This document shows, one piece after another, positions 34,875 to 46,544 of a DNA stretch of 64,000 nt. The stretch's first letter is position 1, and each line of letters begins with the position of its first letter. Both the position numbers and the translations under genes were made by a program. Origin of the DNA: Gentiana macrophylla (lineage: Eukaryota > Streptophyta > Magnoliopsida > Gentianales > Gentianaceae); NCBI GenBank assembly GCA_026214975.1, contig CM047815.1, positions 75,483,299-75,547,298 on the forward strand, given 5' to 3'. Below the pieces are notes generated by a model, which worked only from the letters and a program-made list of their open reading frames with translations, ran no database searches and had not been told where the DNA came from.

Positions 34875-34917
34875 TTTCTATTGGAAGAGGTGTCCTGGTT
34901 TGATTAAAAAAACGTGA

Positions 34918-35154
34918 GCTTTTATTTACACCACATCAATTCTATCGGTGTACCATATCTACCGGTTCATCACATCTATCACACAAAATCAACCCTTTAA
35001 AAGTCATTCTAGAGGCAAAAAAATCCGACTTTCCGAATGCCGATTTTCACAATAAACCTATGATGGAGGAGAACCGATTTTTAAAAAGTTGATTGTACTG
35101 TAAACATAAATAGTGTGATATACCGGTAGAATCAATGTGGTGTAAATAAATGCC
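34918..35154. mobile_element. MITE with ~38-bp terminal inverted repeats
   Basis: The left end (TTTATTTACACCACATCAAT...) and right end (complement TTTATTTACACCACATTGAT...) are imperfect inverted repeats. Inner parts (CAACCCTTTAAAAG / TTTTTAAAAAGTTGA) also pair. Length is about 237 bp. I could not fix the target duplication, so the superfamily is open. Confidence 0.75.
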
Positions 35155-36023
35155 TTTTTTAAAATTTAAAAAAAAAAAAACAATATGGAATGAGATGGAG
35201 GAAATGAAAAGCATGGGAGATATGATAACTGACTGCACTAGGAACATTTAGGGAAGTGGGAAAGAGAACACACACACAAAGCAAACAACTTTGGAACTCC
35301 AGGATCATTTGTAATTCCTATCTGTCTTCAAAGCCAAAGTAAAGAATAATATATAGTATAAATTTTATCTATTGTATCCCCCTTCTGTTCTTTTATAAAA
35401 TTTGACACAAAAGATAAAGTTACAGTCTTTGTATTGGAGACCGGGAACACACTTCCACCCTTTATGTAACCCACCCCCACCCCTCAAAAAAAAAAAAAAA
35501 AACTCTTTTTTCCATTAAATTTATTTCTTTTGGAAAATTTGAATGAAATCATCAATGCATGCTAGCTATTTATTATGACGAACCCACATGGGCAATGCTC
35601 TAGAAAAACTCATTTTTGGTGTTGTTTAATAGGTCATGCCTAGAAGTTGTACATTTTGTCAGAGAATAGAAAACCCCAAAGCATAGGAAGCTCAAAATTT
35701 TAGTGAGAATACAACTGAAATTCCATTATTATTATTATCTCACTTGCCAGCAATTTGTTTCAAGTGTATAATATTAGAAATGGTGAAGAATTCAATTCAT
35801 TGGTTTCTTAATTAGACCGATGAAATTGTCTACAATTAATTAATTGCAAAGGATGGATTTGTTGGAATTAGGTGTGCTGCAAATTGCAAGAAGTAGTAAA
35901 GATCATAAGAAAAGTTTGTGCAATCTTGATTTGAGAAGAAGACAAATATTCAAGTTTGTACAAAAACGAACAACAGATTTAGAATTACAAGTGGAAGATT
36001 CAAGAAAGACAAATTCATCAAAA
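35155..36023. other. Upstream region of the neprosin gene
   Basis: AT-rich, with a poly-A run near 35486. It has no coding signal of its own. A TATA-like sequence (GTATAATATTA, about 35766) lies some 260 bp before the chosen start. An in-frame ATG at 35844 would add 60 residues before the signal peptide, so I treat 35844-36023 as probable 5' UTR. Confidence 0.5.
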
Positions 36024-39000
36024 ATGGATTCTGATTCTTCTTCTTCTTCTTGTTGCTCATGCAGCTTCAAAATCTCCCCAATCATTTCTATTTTTGTTTG
36101 CTTCCTCTTTCTTGTTTTCTTCATTTGTCCTGCCTACGCTTTCGAAGAACCCGGAACTTATTCTGATCTCCTCAATCAAACTTTTCGGCCCGAAAGAAAT
36201 AAAACGGAGAAATTTAAGATGTTTAGAGACCACCTCATGAAGATCAACAAGCCTGCTATCAAGACAATTCAGGTACTTACCATATATGTTCTTCATTTAT
36301 CATTTTATATATATTTTATTTTATTTTTATTTTCTTTAAAATTTTTGTTTGTTTTTATGATTGGCATTGTTTTTGTGGGTGCAGAGTCCAGATGGTGACC
36401 TTATAGACTGTGTTTTATCTCATCAACAACCAGCCTTTGATCATCCTAAATTGAAGGGACAAAAACCATTGGTGAGTATTAATTAATGCAAGGATTATAT
36501 ATGCATTTTAACTTAAATTTGTATTGAAATATCGTCTCTTCCAAAAGCTAAGCTGCTTAATTATTATGATCAGCAAACACATAATAACCATTTTAATTAC
36601 ACACTAATAATTTGTGAATTCTCTGATTCCCTCACCATCCAACATTGTATTTTGCATATTTAATCAGAATCAAGAATGTTATATAATTGTTTTTTTTTTT
36701 ATTGTGTGTTTAATTTTGGTTTTTTTCGGGTTTGTAGGATCCACCAGAACGGCCAAAAAGACATAACCCAAGGGGAAAAATAGCAGAGAACTATCAAATG
36801 TGGAGCATGACAGGTGAAACATGTCCAGAAGGAACGGTTCCGATCAGAAGAACAAAGAAACAAGATATATATAGAGCAAACTCCATTCAAACATTTGGAA
36901 GAAAATTACCACGGTCTGTTAGAAGAGACACCAGCAGCAATGGTCATGAGGTAATTAATTATAAAGTTTTTGAATTTAATTTCTTTGAAAACCACAATTA
37001 ATTAATTAAACATTTCTTTATTTTATTTTATTCAATATGCTTAATTAATACACTACTTTGCAGACATGAAAAAAAGAATATGGTAAAAATATTGGGAATA
37101 AAGAAGGCAACTTTAAATTCTCAACATTTACTTTGTTCAGTGTTTCTTTCAATAACATAAAGTGCACGGCAGCTTTTCTCAGTTCTGATTTTCATGGATG
37201 TCCTTTCAAGTTTTGAGTCTAATTTTGGCTAATTCGTTCATATTATTTTATTATATATATATATATATATATGAGTAATAAATGATGGTAACATATATAT
37301 ACGTACAGCATGCAGTTGGATATGTGAGTGGAGATGAATATTACGGAGCAAAAGCAAGTATAAATGTATGGGCACCTAAAGTTGGTAGCCCTGATGAATT
37401 CAGTATATCACAGATGTGGGTTATTGCCGGTTCTTTTGGGGATGATCTTAACACCATTGAAGCTGGTTGGCAGGCATGTCCTTATTATGGGTCGTTCTAT
37501 CCTGGCGACTTCCTTAATTGAGAATCTGTCTACGCGACATCATCACGCTGACCACATGCGTATTTATACGTGGCAGCTTCCCTACTGTAGAAGTCGCCCA
37601 GGATATAATTTTCCCCTTATTATATGCATGGTCCCTTCTCTATATCTATATGGGCCTTTTATTTTCTTCAATTAATTAAAATTTGTGCAGTTCCTTTTTT
37701 TAATTGATGTTAAAATAAAATTAAAAAGTTGATGAATAAAAAAAATGTTTTAAAAGCAATATAAAAGTTGTGTATAGATGCTGATTCGCTTATTTTTTGC
37801 TGTATCAGGTCAGCCCAGAACTGTATGGGGACTACTACCCTAGATTCTTCACGTACTGGACTGTGAGTTTTTTTTTTTTTTTTGTGTGTGTGTGAAATTG
37901 TATTGGACGATTTTGTATAAATATCTTTATAATTGATAAATATCTAGTTATTGAATTTTTAAGTATATAAGAAAACTGAATTATATATATTGAATTGTAA
38001 AATATTGTAATGCAGAGTGATGCCTATCAGGCCACAGGGTGTTACAATTTATTGTGTTCCGGTTTTGTTCAGACAAATAGCCACGTTGCAATTGGAGCAG
38101 CCATTTCTCCTACTTCTTCATACAATGGTGGTCAATTTGACATCAGCTTGTTGATTTGGAAGGTAATTATATTTTTCTTTTCTTTGGACAAAAAATTATT
38201 TTAGTTTATTGATAAATAAAATAAAAATAACACCTATAATTGTTATATCTTTGACCATTCTCTATACAACGTGTCAACAGTACATAATCCCAAATCCGGA
38301 CCCTTCTATAAAAATATACAATGTGTCAATTACGGGACATAGTCATACATTTTATAGTATCTGGCAAATCCGATGTGAAATAATCCAAATGTATAGAAAA
38401 CAGTACAACACTGTATGTATGCCTCAGACTCAATTACCCAAGCAAATTTCATTAAAATCCCTAAATAATTATATATTTTATCAAATGCCTAAAGAAATTG
38501 TTTTTCCTAATATCATTTTTAAAGGATTACCCAAATGTAGGAAAGTCAAGAATATGAGCTGTAGAGCCAAAGATCTAACTTAATACAAGTCGATCCGAAG
38601 TAATGGAAACGTGTAGATATAATTAGGTATTGTTTCAGGAATCATTTTTACCAGACATTGACTAAGATATCCAATCTTTTACGTTAACCTTTTATCATTT
38701 TTAAATTTTAAATAAAAAAAGTCAAACTAGTTGTACTATTATTTTTCTTTTTTTTTTGGATTTTTTAAAAGCGCTACTCCTCTTCATGAAGATATATGCT
38801 TACATGGTTCGACTTTTTCAGGTCAACTACCAAATTGTTATCAAACAAAACATTGAATTCGATAATGCTAAGTCATGAAATATTTTAATGGCGTCAACAT
38901 ATGATTAAATGAAAATTAAGTCAAGATCAATTTTACTTGAAACACAATTACCATTTAATTACTCCATCGATCTTCTCATTTTATTTGTCTCGTTTGACTT

Positions 39001-41044
39001 TTTACATAGATTAAGAAAAGTGTAGTTATTGTTTTGAATCTCATTAAATGATTAAATGTTTTTACATTTATATCCTTTAAGTAGTTGTTGAAGATTTAAT
39101 ACTACACAATTTTTATCAGTAAGTATTGTAAGATGAAAGCAAGATTTGAAGAAATTTGATAATAAATATATAAAATGAACGCTTATTTTAGGACAAACTA
39201 AAAAGAAAACGTAGACAAATAAAATGGAACTGGAAGAGTAATTTTATTGATGATACGAGGATTTACCCCTCCACGTGGAATTATCTAATCGGTCGCCCAC
39301 CTCAAGATGTGGAAAGTCCGTGTTGGCCATCCACATCGGATCGGTACGCGAGACGCGTCAAGAAAGGCCATTTGTTTAGGGAGATTCTACAAGTGTCCGA
39401 ACTCGATTTCCCGCCGGTGTTTATCGACCCGATACCATAGACTTGCTTGAGGCTCCCGACCCACATCCAACAAGTTAGATTTGGCGCGAGGCGCGCCCAT
39501 TTAAGGGTAATTATGTCAATATACTAAACCGCCCCAAGTTTAGAGTGCGTAAGAAGGACATGTGCCTATAAATACATCATTCCGCGAACTACGTAGAGGC
39601 TGATTCCTGATTTTCACACACAGATACGTAGAGCAATCCAAGATACATTCTTGACTCACCATATAAAACACCCAAAACATTACCTTTCCCACAAGTCACC
39701 GCCATTCGATCTCTTACACCATCCTCCTGATTACACGCGTACGCGATTCACCTGGTGGTGTATTATATTGCATCGCTCATTTATATTCAATGATTAATAA
39801 GTGGCGTAAATGATAAATTTGTGTGTAGCGTGAGCTACAATTTCTCCTTGCATTCTTGTTTCACTTCATACTTTCACCTTTCCTTTATTTTACGGAGAAG
39901 AGGTCATAAAAGACAAAAAATTAATAAATGGAGTGCGGAAGGATGACAAAAGAACATTTTCACGATTATAAAGGATAAAAATCACAATCATTATTTTAAA
40001 ATCATATTCACGCGTGTTAATGTTTACTTGTGTTTTATGACAATCATATTTCATATTTCATATACATAATTATTCTTTTTATCCTTATTAAATTACGCTT
40101 TTTCTATCCCGATTGTTTGATAATTTTGTCTCTTCCTGACAAAAATCTATTATTTTATTTTATTATTGGAAGATTCGTGTAAAACACACATAAAAACAAA
40201 ATTGTAAATTGCAGAAAATTAGTCAACACACCTCGTAGGAATTTATCTCAAACATTTTTGTAAATTTTTTTCGTACGTTTCAGTGAAGAAAAGAACTAGG
40301 TATGAAATTACGATATCCTCAATTTGCAAGAAAAAAAATTGTTAATGCTACAATCAATTTGTACACACACAAAAAAAAAAAAAAATTGTTATATTAATAA
40401 ACATTATAAAGTATCATAAACAATGCAGGACATTATGATAACATTGTACCCACCTTTAACATGTCATCATGATAATTTGCAATTTTTTATTGTGACATTT
40501 AATTGTACCCAAAAAATTTTTATTAATCGTAACCTCCACCCAAAAGTATAAGTCATTTCACCTCTTTAGATTTGTTTCATAATATAAGTCATTTTATATT
40601 ATCAATGTAATATTTATTACTCATTTTTTATCTTATCACTAATTTATTATCAATCTAATAATTTTTCAATATTTAACAACTATTATATTAATGATAGTCA
40701 ATAATTATTTTACACTTTTAGCTTTCAAATATATGATATTCAATCGTTTACTTAATATATATATATATATATATGAAAAAAAATATTATATTTTGGGACC
40801 GGGTTAATACAAATTAAAATAGCACGGCGGTGGATGTGGGCTAAGCATGATGTAGGGCATGTAGCTAGCACAAACTTGGAGTAGTCATTATACGCATGCT
40901 ATATTCCTCCTACATTGTTTTAGTGGGGCCCAATCGACAATTATTTTTTCTTTTCTTTTGCTTTAATTTTTGTGTCAGATTTCTTGGCCTTCTTTTCAAG
41001 CAAACATATCTCTTTACGCTCCATAAAATCTCTCATAATAAAAC

Positions 41045-41078
<34 letters not shown>

Positions 41079-42573
41079 TGAAGATTCTTCTTTTTTGCTC
41101 CTTGTCCTTTATTTTATGGGCACCGATACATTTTATAGGTACTTACGATGTGAAGTTTATCGTTTGACTTTCGCCGTTTGATTTGTCTTCACGCACATAG
41201 CAAGATAAAAAGAGTTTTTATCTTATACACACGCCAAGACAGATCCGACAAATTGAAATTGAACGATGAAGACTCACCGCATCAGAATCATCCCATTTTA
41301 TAACTCTTTACTTCTTCTATTACAAATGTGAAAGTACAAAGAATAATTAAGTGACCCATTCAATAATCACACATGCTCTCGTAATAAAAATACAATTATA
41401 ACAATAATAATTACACATGAGACAACGGGCGGCCCTGCGAAAATCAGGGCCTTAAGTGGTTTGTAGGCCAAGGCTTTTGGTTTAAAGCCCAATATTTTTA
41501 TCATTATAAATTCTAACTTTTTTAATAAATAAATTTTATTAGGCTGATTGTGTCTACTAGAATTTTCTAATACAGAAAGATATTTAGTTAATTGGGTTGG
41601 ATCTATTAGCATTTTTTATTTATTAAAACAAGTATTTGGAGGATCTATCTGTCGGGTGGCTTATGACAACCATTTGAGCCGCCTAATGGTAGGCCTGCAA
41701 CCACGGCTACGTAAAGCCAAAAAAAAAAAAAAATTACTACAAATTCTAAATGTGTCATTCATTTTTTTTTTTTTTTTTTTTTGGGATCAAAACGTGTCAT
41801 TGATTAACACACGCTGTATGAACCAGTAAGAGGATGTTTGCTATATTAATTGTATAATTTATTTGATATAATTCATTGCTGTAATCTTTTATTACATCTG
41901 ATAAGATAAGACAGGGTAGATACGGTAATTTATTTAAAAACTGTATTTTCAATAAAAAATTGTATTTTTTTTTTTTTGAGGGATAAAAATTGTATTTTAG
42001 ATACACTAAAATACATATCTTGTAAAATTTACTTATCATCCGCATTCTGTAAATTCTCATTTACATCTATTGTATTATGTAAAATAGATAATCTTGATGA
42101 ATTTTATTTGGATAGATTTTATAAACTAGAACGATGTATATTTAAAACCGTAAAATAAAGAATTCATTAAAATATCTCGACAAGTTTGATTACAGGATCC
42201 GAAGCACGGAAATTGGTGGCTAGAATATGGATCAGGGGTATTGGTGGGTTATTGGCCATCAGTGTTGTTTACACACCTCCAAAAATCAGCAAGTATGGTA
42301 CAATTTGGAGGAGAAATTGTGAACGGTGGATCTTCAGGTTTCCACACTTCAACACAAATGGGGAGTGGACATTTTGCAGGGGAAGGTTTTGGAAAAGCAT
42401 CCTATTTCAGGAATTTGCAAGTGGTTGATTGGGATAATAGCTTAATTCCCTTATCTAATTTACGTGTATTAGCTGACCATTCAAATTGCTATGATATTCA
42501 AGGTGGGATTAATCAAGTTTGGGGCAATTATTTCTATTATGGAGGACCTGGAAGAAATTCAAGATGTCCTTAG
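36024..42573 (+). CDS. Neprosin-domain secreted protein (seven exons)
   Basis: Exons 36024-36272, 36385-36471, 36738-36950, 37309-37473, 37809-37862, 38016-38162 and 42196-42573 (stop included) join in phase to 430 residues. Residues 1-39 form a signal peptide: Ser/Cys-rich start, hydrophobic core ISIFVCFLFLVFFIC, cleavage likely after AYA. Next comes the neprosin activation-peptide domain (DUF4409-like, about 45-175; MTGETCPEGTVPIRR). The neprosin domain (DUF239) follows: YYGAKASINVWAPKV, DAYQATGCYNLLCSGFVQ, ASYFRNLQVVD, and the C-terminal YFYYGGPGRNSRCP. Glutamates E234 (TIEAGWQ) and E345 (GGEIV) are 111 apart. They probably correspond to the catalytic pair reported for Nepenthes neprosin, which are 109 apart; that is my inference. 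The family includes prolyl endopeptidases, secreted or vacuolar; the substrate here is unknown. All donors are GT except exon 4. Intron 6 is 4 kb and holds transposons. Confidence 0.92.
37474..37808 (+). other. Intron 4 with apparent GC-AG boundaries
   Basis: The reading frame requires a splice after GGTTGGCAG, and the intron then begins GCATGT. The acceptor is TGTATCAG. GC-AG introns are a known minor class with otherwise strong donor context, as here (CAG|GCATGT). No in-phase GT alternative keeps the conserved EAGWQ-VSPELYGD join. Confidence 0.75.
38960..39241. mobile_element. Stowaway-like MITE in intron 6
   Basis: The body at 38962-39239 has inverted ends CTCCATCGATCTTCTCATTT and, complemented, CTCTTCCAGTTCCATTT, continuing TATTTGTCT. 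TA is present on both sides (38960-38961, 39240-39241). The CTCCNTCNNTC terminus and TA target are typical of Stowaway (Tc1/mariner-related) elements. Confidence 0.8.
39243..39784 (+). mobile_element. Solo LTR (element C family) in intron 6, TSD TTTAT
   Basis: A 532-bp LTR (39248-39779, TGATGATACGAGG...TCGCTCA) is flanked by perfect TTTAT repeats (39243-39247, 39780-39784). No internal sequence is attached. It aligns with the minus-strand LTR of element C over its start (ACCCCTCCACGTG), CCCATTTAAGGGTAAT, the TATA box CTATAAATACA (about 39567) and GAACTACGTAGAGGCTGATT. It lies in the same orientation as the gene, with its own TATA box. Confidence 0.92.
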
Positions 42574-42593
42574 ACCTCAAAAAATACAATATC

Positions 42594-42624
<31 letters not shown>

Positions 42625-43095
42625 CGCTTTTGGGCAATCTGAGTTTACTCTTTTGATCTAAGGACTTTGGGTTATATATATTCTTTACATTTTTCTCATT
42701 CTCAGAGCGGTCTACAAAGCATACCACTATTAATGTTGGGAAGTTGTGTAAATTTGTGATTTAGTGAAGATATTTTGATCTCTTCTCGCTATGTTCTTTT
42801 TTGTTGTTATAACTTAAATATATAAGCTAATGTATTGAATTAGTCAAAAGAACACTTAAAAGGAACTATATTGTTTCGTTACTACTTGTAAGGCAAGTAG
42901 TATATATTACTACCTCCGTCCCAATTTGTTTGGAACATTTTAGAACTCATAATATTTAAGAAGACATCGATTAATGAGATGAAACAAAGTAAGAGAAGTG
43001 TAGCTTTTATTTTTCTTTTAGTAGTGATATATTCACTGCTTATTTTACCACAACATCATATACATAATACTCTTTCTTTGGATGTGAATTACGCA
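42574..43095. other. 3' flank of neprosin gene
   Basis: A (TA)n(GA)n microsatellite lies at about 42592-42625. From 42911 a Stowaway-type end (CTACCTCCGTCCCAATTTG) is visible, but its partner end is missing, probably cut by element G. No gene. Confidence 0.6.
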
Positions 43096-43669
43096 TGACG
43101 ATACTGAATCTCGTCAAAAAGAAAAATATGGACCAAGTTTACCCTAGTGATAATGAACAAGAATAAACCCTAGAAAAACCCTAAAATTTGAAGGGGGTGA
43201 TTTAATTATTTTAGACTGAGCTGCCTACGTATTCCGTTTGTTCTTTCATAAATCAAGTCTCCCGTAGTTCATTGGGATCGTATATATAGTGGACATCTCG
43301 TCCGGGTTATGATGTGCCGTAGCCATTGAGGATTCCCTTGTGTTGATCCCTTTGGGATTTTGGAGATAATCATAAATAGTTTAAATACTGAGATAAAAGT
43401 CCCACTAGGAAACAGATTCCCTCATACTTATCTTAACATGCGTATTAATCGGATAAGGGAGGGTCTAGACGACCTGCGTCGAGCCCCTAGGCCCTTCAGG
43501 ACCGAACGCCGTTGACCCGATCTCCATCACGACCGACCCCACATGCGGTGGTCTAAAGGGGAGAACATGACAGAATGGGCTGTGGCCCTTAACCTTCCTT
43601 TTCTCTTTTTCAATTCAATGCTCAGCCAATTATGAGATGACACATGGCGAGTGGAGGTTCGACTTCATC
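43096..43669 (-). repeat. Element G 3' LTR
   Basis: 574 bp, partner of 45980-46544. Shared blocks include CCAAGTTTACCCTAGTGA and GGACATCTCGTCCGGGTTAT. The inner border (GACTTCATC) is approximate. Confidence 0.8.
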
Positions 43670-43790
43670 CTGCACTCCAATCGAGCCGTCACCTTAAGTC
43701 ATTTCTTTAGAGATACTGCTCAGCATTTGTCATATAGGCTTGTAGTGTACTTATTTAAAAGTAAGCTTCCTTTTCGTTCTTTTCTTCATT

Positions 43791-44793
43791 TTGTACATGT
43801 CCGTTTCATCTTCTTCAATAGATAGGTTGTTTGAATCAGAACCGGAGGTAGAGGAAGAACCTCGTGCTCCTCCTCCTTCTTCCCTTTCCTCCTTCGTCCT
43901 AAACCTCAAGCTTTATAAGGTTACAATGGATATTACTGGCAGCCATGGCCATACGTCCATGCTCTCCCAGGATACTGTAGATTGCATATGCATGGAATAT
44001 GGGATACACCTGGTGGTGTATTCCCTTGGGGCTCCTACTGACGCCAACAAATACTCTTACCGGCTGTCGGAAGGTTTCTGCACCGACTACCCATCCCAAC
44101 TTCAAAGTGGACTGAGGTTTCCTTTGTGCCCAGCATTTCTGGCAGTGATGGCACATTACAAGATTGCCACCACCAAAGTATCCCCAAATGGGGTTAGGTG
44201 TGTGATAGGTTTTGCCATCTTTTTCCGGATGATCAGAGTTCTATTCTCCGTGATCTTGTTTAGAACCTTCTACCAAATCAAATCAGTCAGGGTCTCTTCT
44301 GGGTGGTTGTACTTCTCCCGCCGACATGTGGCCGGAGCCCAAGTCAGGTACTTAAGGAAGGCCAACCACATTCAAGAGGTGAAAGGACAAATTCTTATTT
44401 GTCCGTCACGGGGGGAAGACGGAGCTCGGTCACTGGAAGTCGGATCCTCAACCCAAGAACGTCTTCCCTTCCAACATTAGTTCGGCCGTATTGCGGGCTA
44501 TTCAGGACAATGGGCTTGTGCTTGACGTCGTCCAACTCTCATCCCGGTTGATCAACGCTGGCCGGCTGGATGAGGCAGGGCATGCCTTTTACGTGGCTTT
44601 TGATGCCGAGGCCAAGGCTGCCTGTAGGAATCTAGCCTTATTTCGTCATGTATCTTTTGTTTGTATCTGCCTGTTTGTAACTAACTCTCTTCTTGTTTTG
44701 CATATTGTAGTGAGGTCTTTGGCTGCATTGATGTCTATGGAAGCTATGAGATCGAACCCAAATCGAGGGCCACCTCATCCTCTTCCAGAGTAG
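43791..44793 (+). pseudogene. Antisense ORF of element G (putative gypsy-type transposon domain)
   Basis: Two open parts (43791-44480, 44491-44793) in neighbouring frames encode a protein transcribed opposite to gag. The first holds EYGIHLVVYSLGAPTD, LQSGLRFPLCPAFLAVMAHY, SPNGVRCVIGFAIFFRMI and SGWLYFSRRHV. This pattern is that of the Pfam family called putative gypsy type transposon (Transposase_28-like), often found as an extra frame in Tat-clade elements such as Grande or RIRE2. The second holds RAIQDNGLVLDVVQLSSRLI and a short helix-rich tail. The start at 43791 sits in a less convincing Ser-rich leader; the ATG at 43926 (MDITGSHGHTS) is an alternative. The function of these proteins is unknown. 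At least one frameshift (about 44420-44490) breaks this copy. Confidence 0.65.
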
Positions 44794-44905
44794 GCTGATC
44801 TGAGATAGTATCAGGACGGGCAGAACGCGCTCTCGCGATATGTTCAGAGGAATGAAAACCTTCTCCTATATCCTTTTTTACCGAGCCGATCTGTGATCGG
44901 TGCCG

Positions 44906-45563
44906 TCATGCAATCCCAGACCGGCTTCCGCTTTTGTCCAGACCTATCTTCAGGCTTGTCCTTCTTGGACTCTCCCTCTCTGATTCCCTTTTTAGTCGAT
45001 TAGCTTCTTCTCCCTGAAAATTCTTATAGGCAACCTCAACGCATTCCTCCATAGAATTGGGAAGTTTGTTGTTCAGCTTGGCACACAGCCTCCCTTCCCT
45101 TAATGCGCCCACGAAGAAAGTTACCAGAAAGTGCTTCCCAGTGTCCTGGACATTCCTAGACTCTTCATTGAACCTCTTGAGATACTAGAGTACAGTCTCA
45201 TCTTTTTTTTTGTTTAAGAGTAAGGAGGTGTGTAGTGTTTCTCTGGAACAGCTTGGCCGTGATAAATGCATGTATGAACATTCTGCCCAGTGTTCGGAAG
45301 TCGGAGATCGACCTGGCCGGAATCTTCCTAAACCACTCACGAGCTCTGCCCGTGAGGAGTCCAGGAAAGGCTTTGCACTTCATCTCATTGGGAGCATAGT
45401 ACAAGTTCATATGCATTAGATACTGGTGAAGATGATCTTGTGGGTCCTTGGATCCATCATATGGGTCCAGCTTGGGGACCTTAAACCCTTCAGGTCGAGG
45501 ATAATTCTCGATCTGCTTTGTGAATGGTGACACGAACGAAAACTCATCTGAGTTTTCCCCCAA
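44906..45563 (-). pseudogene. Element G gag remnant
   Basis: On the minus strand, VPKLDPYDGSKDPQDHLHQY and LLTGRAREWFRKIPARSISD mark the Retrotrans_gag domain (45563-45198). LNNKLPNSMEECVEVAYKNF follows (45112-44906). The two parts are interrupted by stops. The sequence is close to element C's gag (PYDGTTDPEDHLYRYL), so both belong to one clade. Confidence 0.8.
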
Positions 45564-45979
45564 GATGGCATTGAGCTCTTCTTTGGCCGCTTCTTGTAAC
45601 TTGGGTTAGACTGCCTCCTCCAGGTGTTAGAACTAGACGATATGTTGTCATGATTGGGGAGAGAGGGTTTAGTTTTCTGCGTATTATCTTATGAGGAAGG
45701 ATCTATTGGGACCTTTCATTGTATTGCTTTGTTAATGATGGCCTGCAGGGTTGGAGTTTCTATGGATGCCAATTAGTGCACCAATGCTTGGTGAACCGGA
45801 TTCAGAGCAACTTCCTCCTCCAGCTGGTGTTGACTAGTGGTAATGTGATCTGCCCCTATTCCATCTCCAACTTATTCAACACCATCATGATCAGTTTCCC
45901 CTGAGTGGTTTGGGTCTTCTTTTTCTTCTTGGTGATTCTTGAACGATTACCAGTAAGAGGCCCTCCTTCTAGCATCAAG

Positions 45980-46544
45980 TGACGATGTTGAATCTCTTCA
46001 CAAAGGAAAATATGGGCCAAGTTTACCCTAGTGACAATGAACAAGAATAAACCCTAGAAAAAACCCTAAAATTTGAAGGGGTAATTTAATATTTTTAGAC
46101 TGTTCCTGGAATATATCCCAAGTTGCCTACTTATCATGTTTTTCTTTTAGGTATCAAGTCTCTCGTAGTTCCTTAGGATCGTATACATAGTGGACATCTC
46201 GTCCGGGTTATGTTGTGCCGTAGCCATTGAGGATTCCTTTGTGTTGATCCCTTTGAGATTTTGGAGATAAGCATAAATAGTTTAAAAATTGGGATAAGAA
46301 TCCCACTAGGAAACGGATCCCCTCATACTTATCTAAACATGTGTATTATTCAAATAAGGGAAGCTCTGACCGACCTGCATCGAGCCCCCTAAGCCCGATC
46401 TCCATCACTACCGACGCGACCTGCAGTGGTCTAAAAGGGAGAACATGACAAAAGTGGGCTCCTGGCCCTTAACCTTACCTTTCTCTTTTTTCATTCAATG
46501 CTCATCCAATCAGGACATGGCGAGCGGAGGTTCGACCCCCATCA
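45980..46544 (-). repeat. Element G 5' LTR
   Basis: 565 bp, partner of 43096-43669, ending GACCCCCATCA before the flank ACACA. Confidence 0.8.

Larger units (their letters stand above)
38163..42195 (+). other. Intron 6 (4.0 kb, transposon-loaded)
   Basis: It starts GTAATT and ends TTACAG. It contains a Stowaway-like MITE, a solo LTR, several MITE-like CTCC-type fragments (for example 40530-40610), AT microsatellites and homopolymer T runs (31 T at 41047-41077; another near 41763). No exon-like coding sequence is seen inside. Confidence 0.85.
43096..46544 (-). mobile_element. Gypsy element G (Tat-type) with antisense ORF
   Basis: LTRs are 43096-43669 (3') and 45980-46544 (5'), both TGACGAT... 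on the plus strand. Flanks are ACGCA and ACACA, a target duplication with one difference. Gag is on the minus strand next to the 5' LTR, with a PBS-side sequence (GATGCTAGAAGGAGGG) like that of C. Near the 3' LTR the plus strand instead encodes a separate protein. No protease, RT or integrase remains. Confidence 0.8.

Noticed and set aside
35844..36023. Upstream in-frame start for the neprosin gene
   Set aside because: It would place 60 charged residues ahead of a strong signal peptide; the start at 36024 gives a normal secreted protein.
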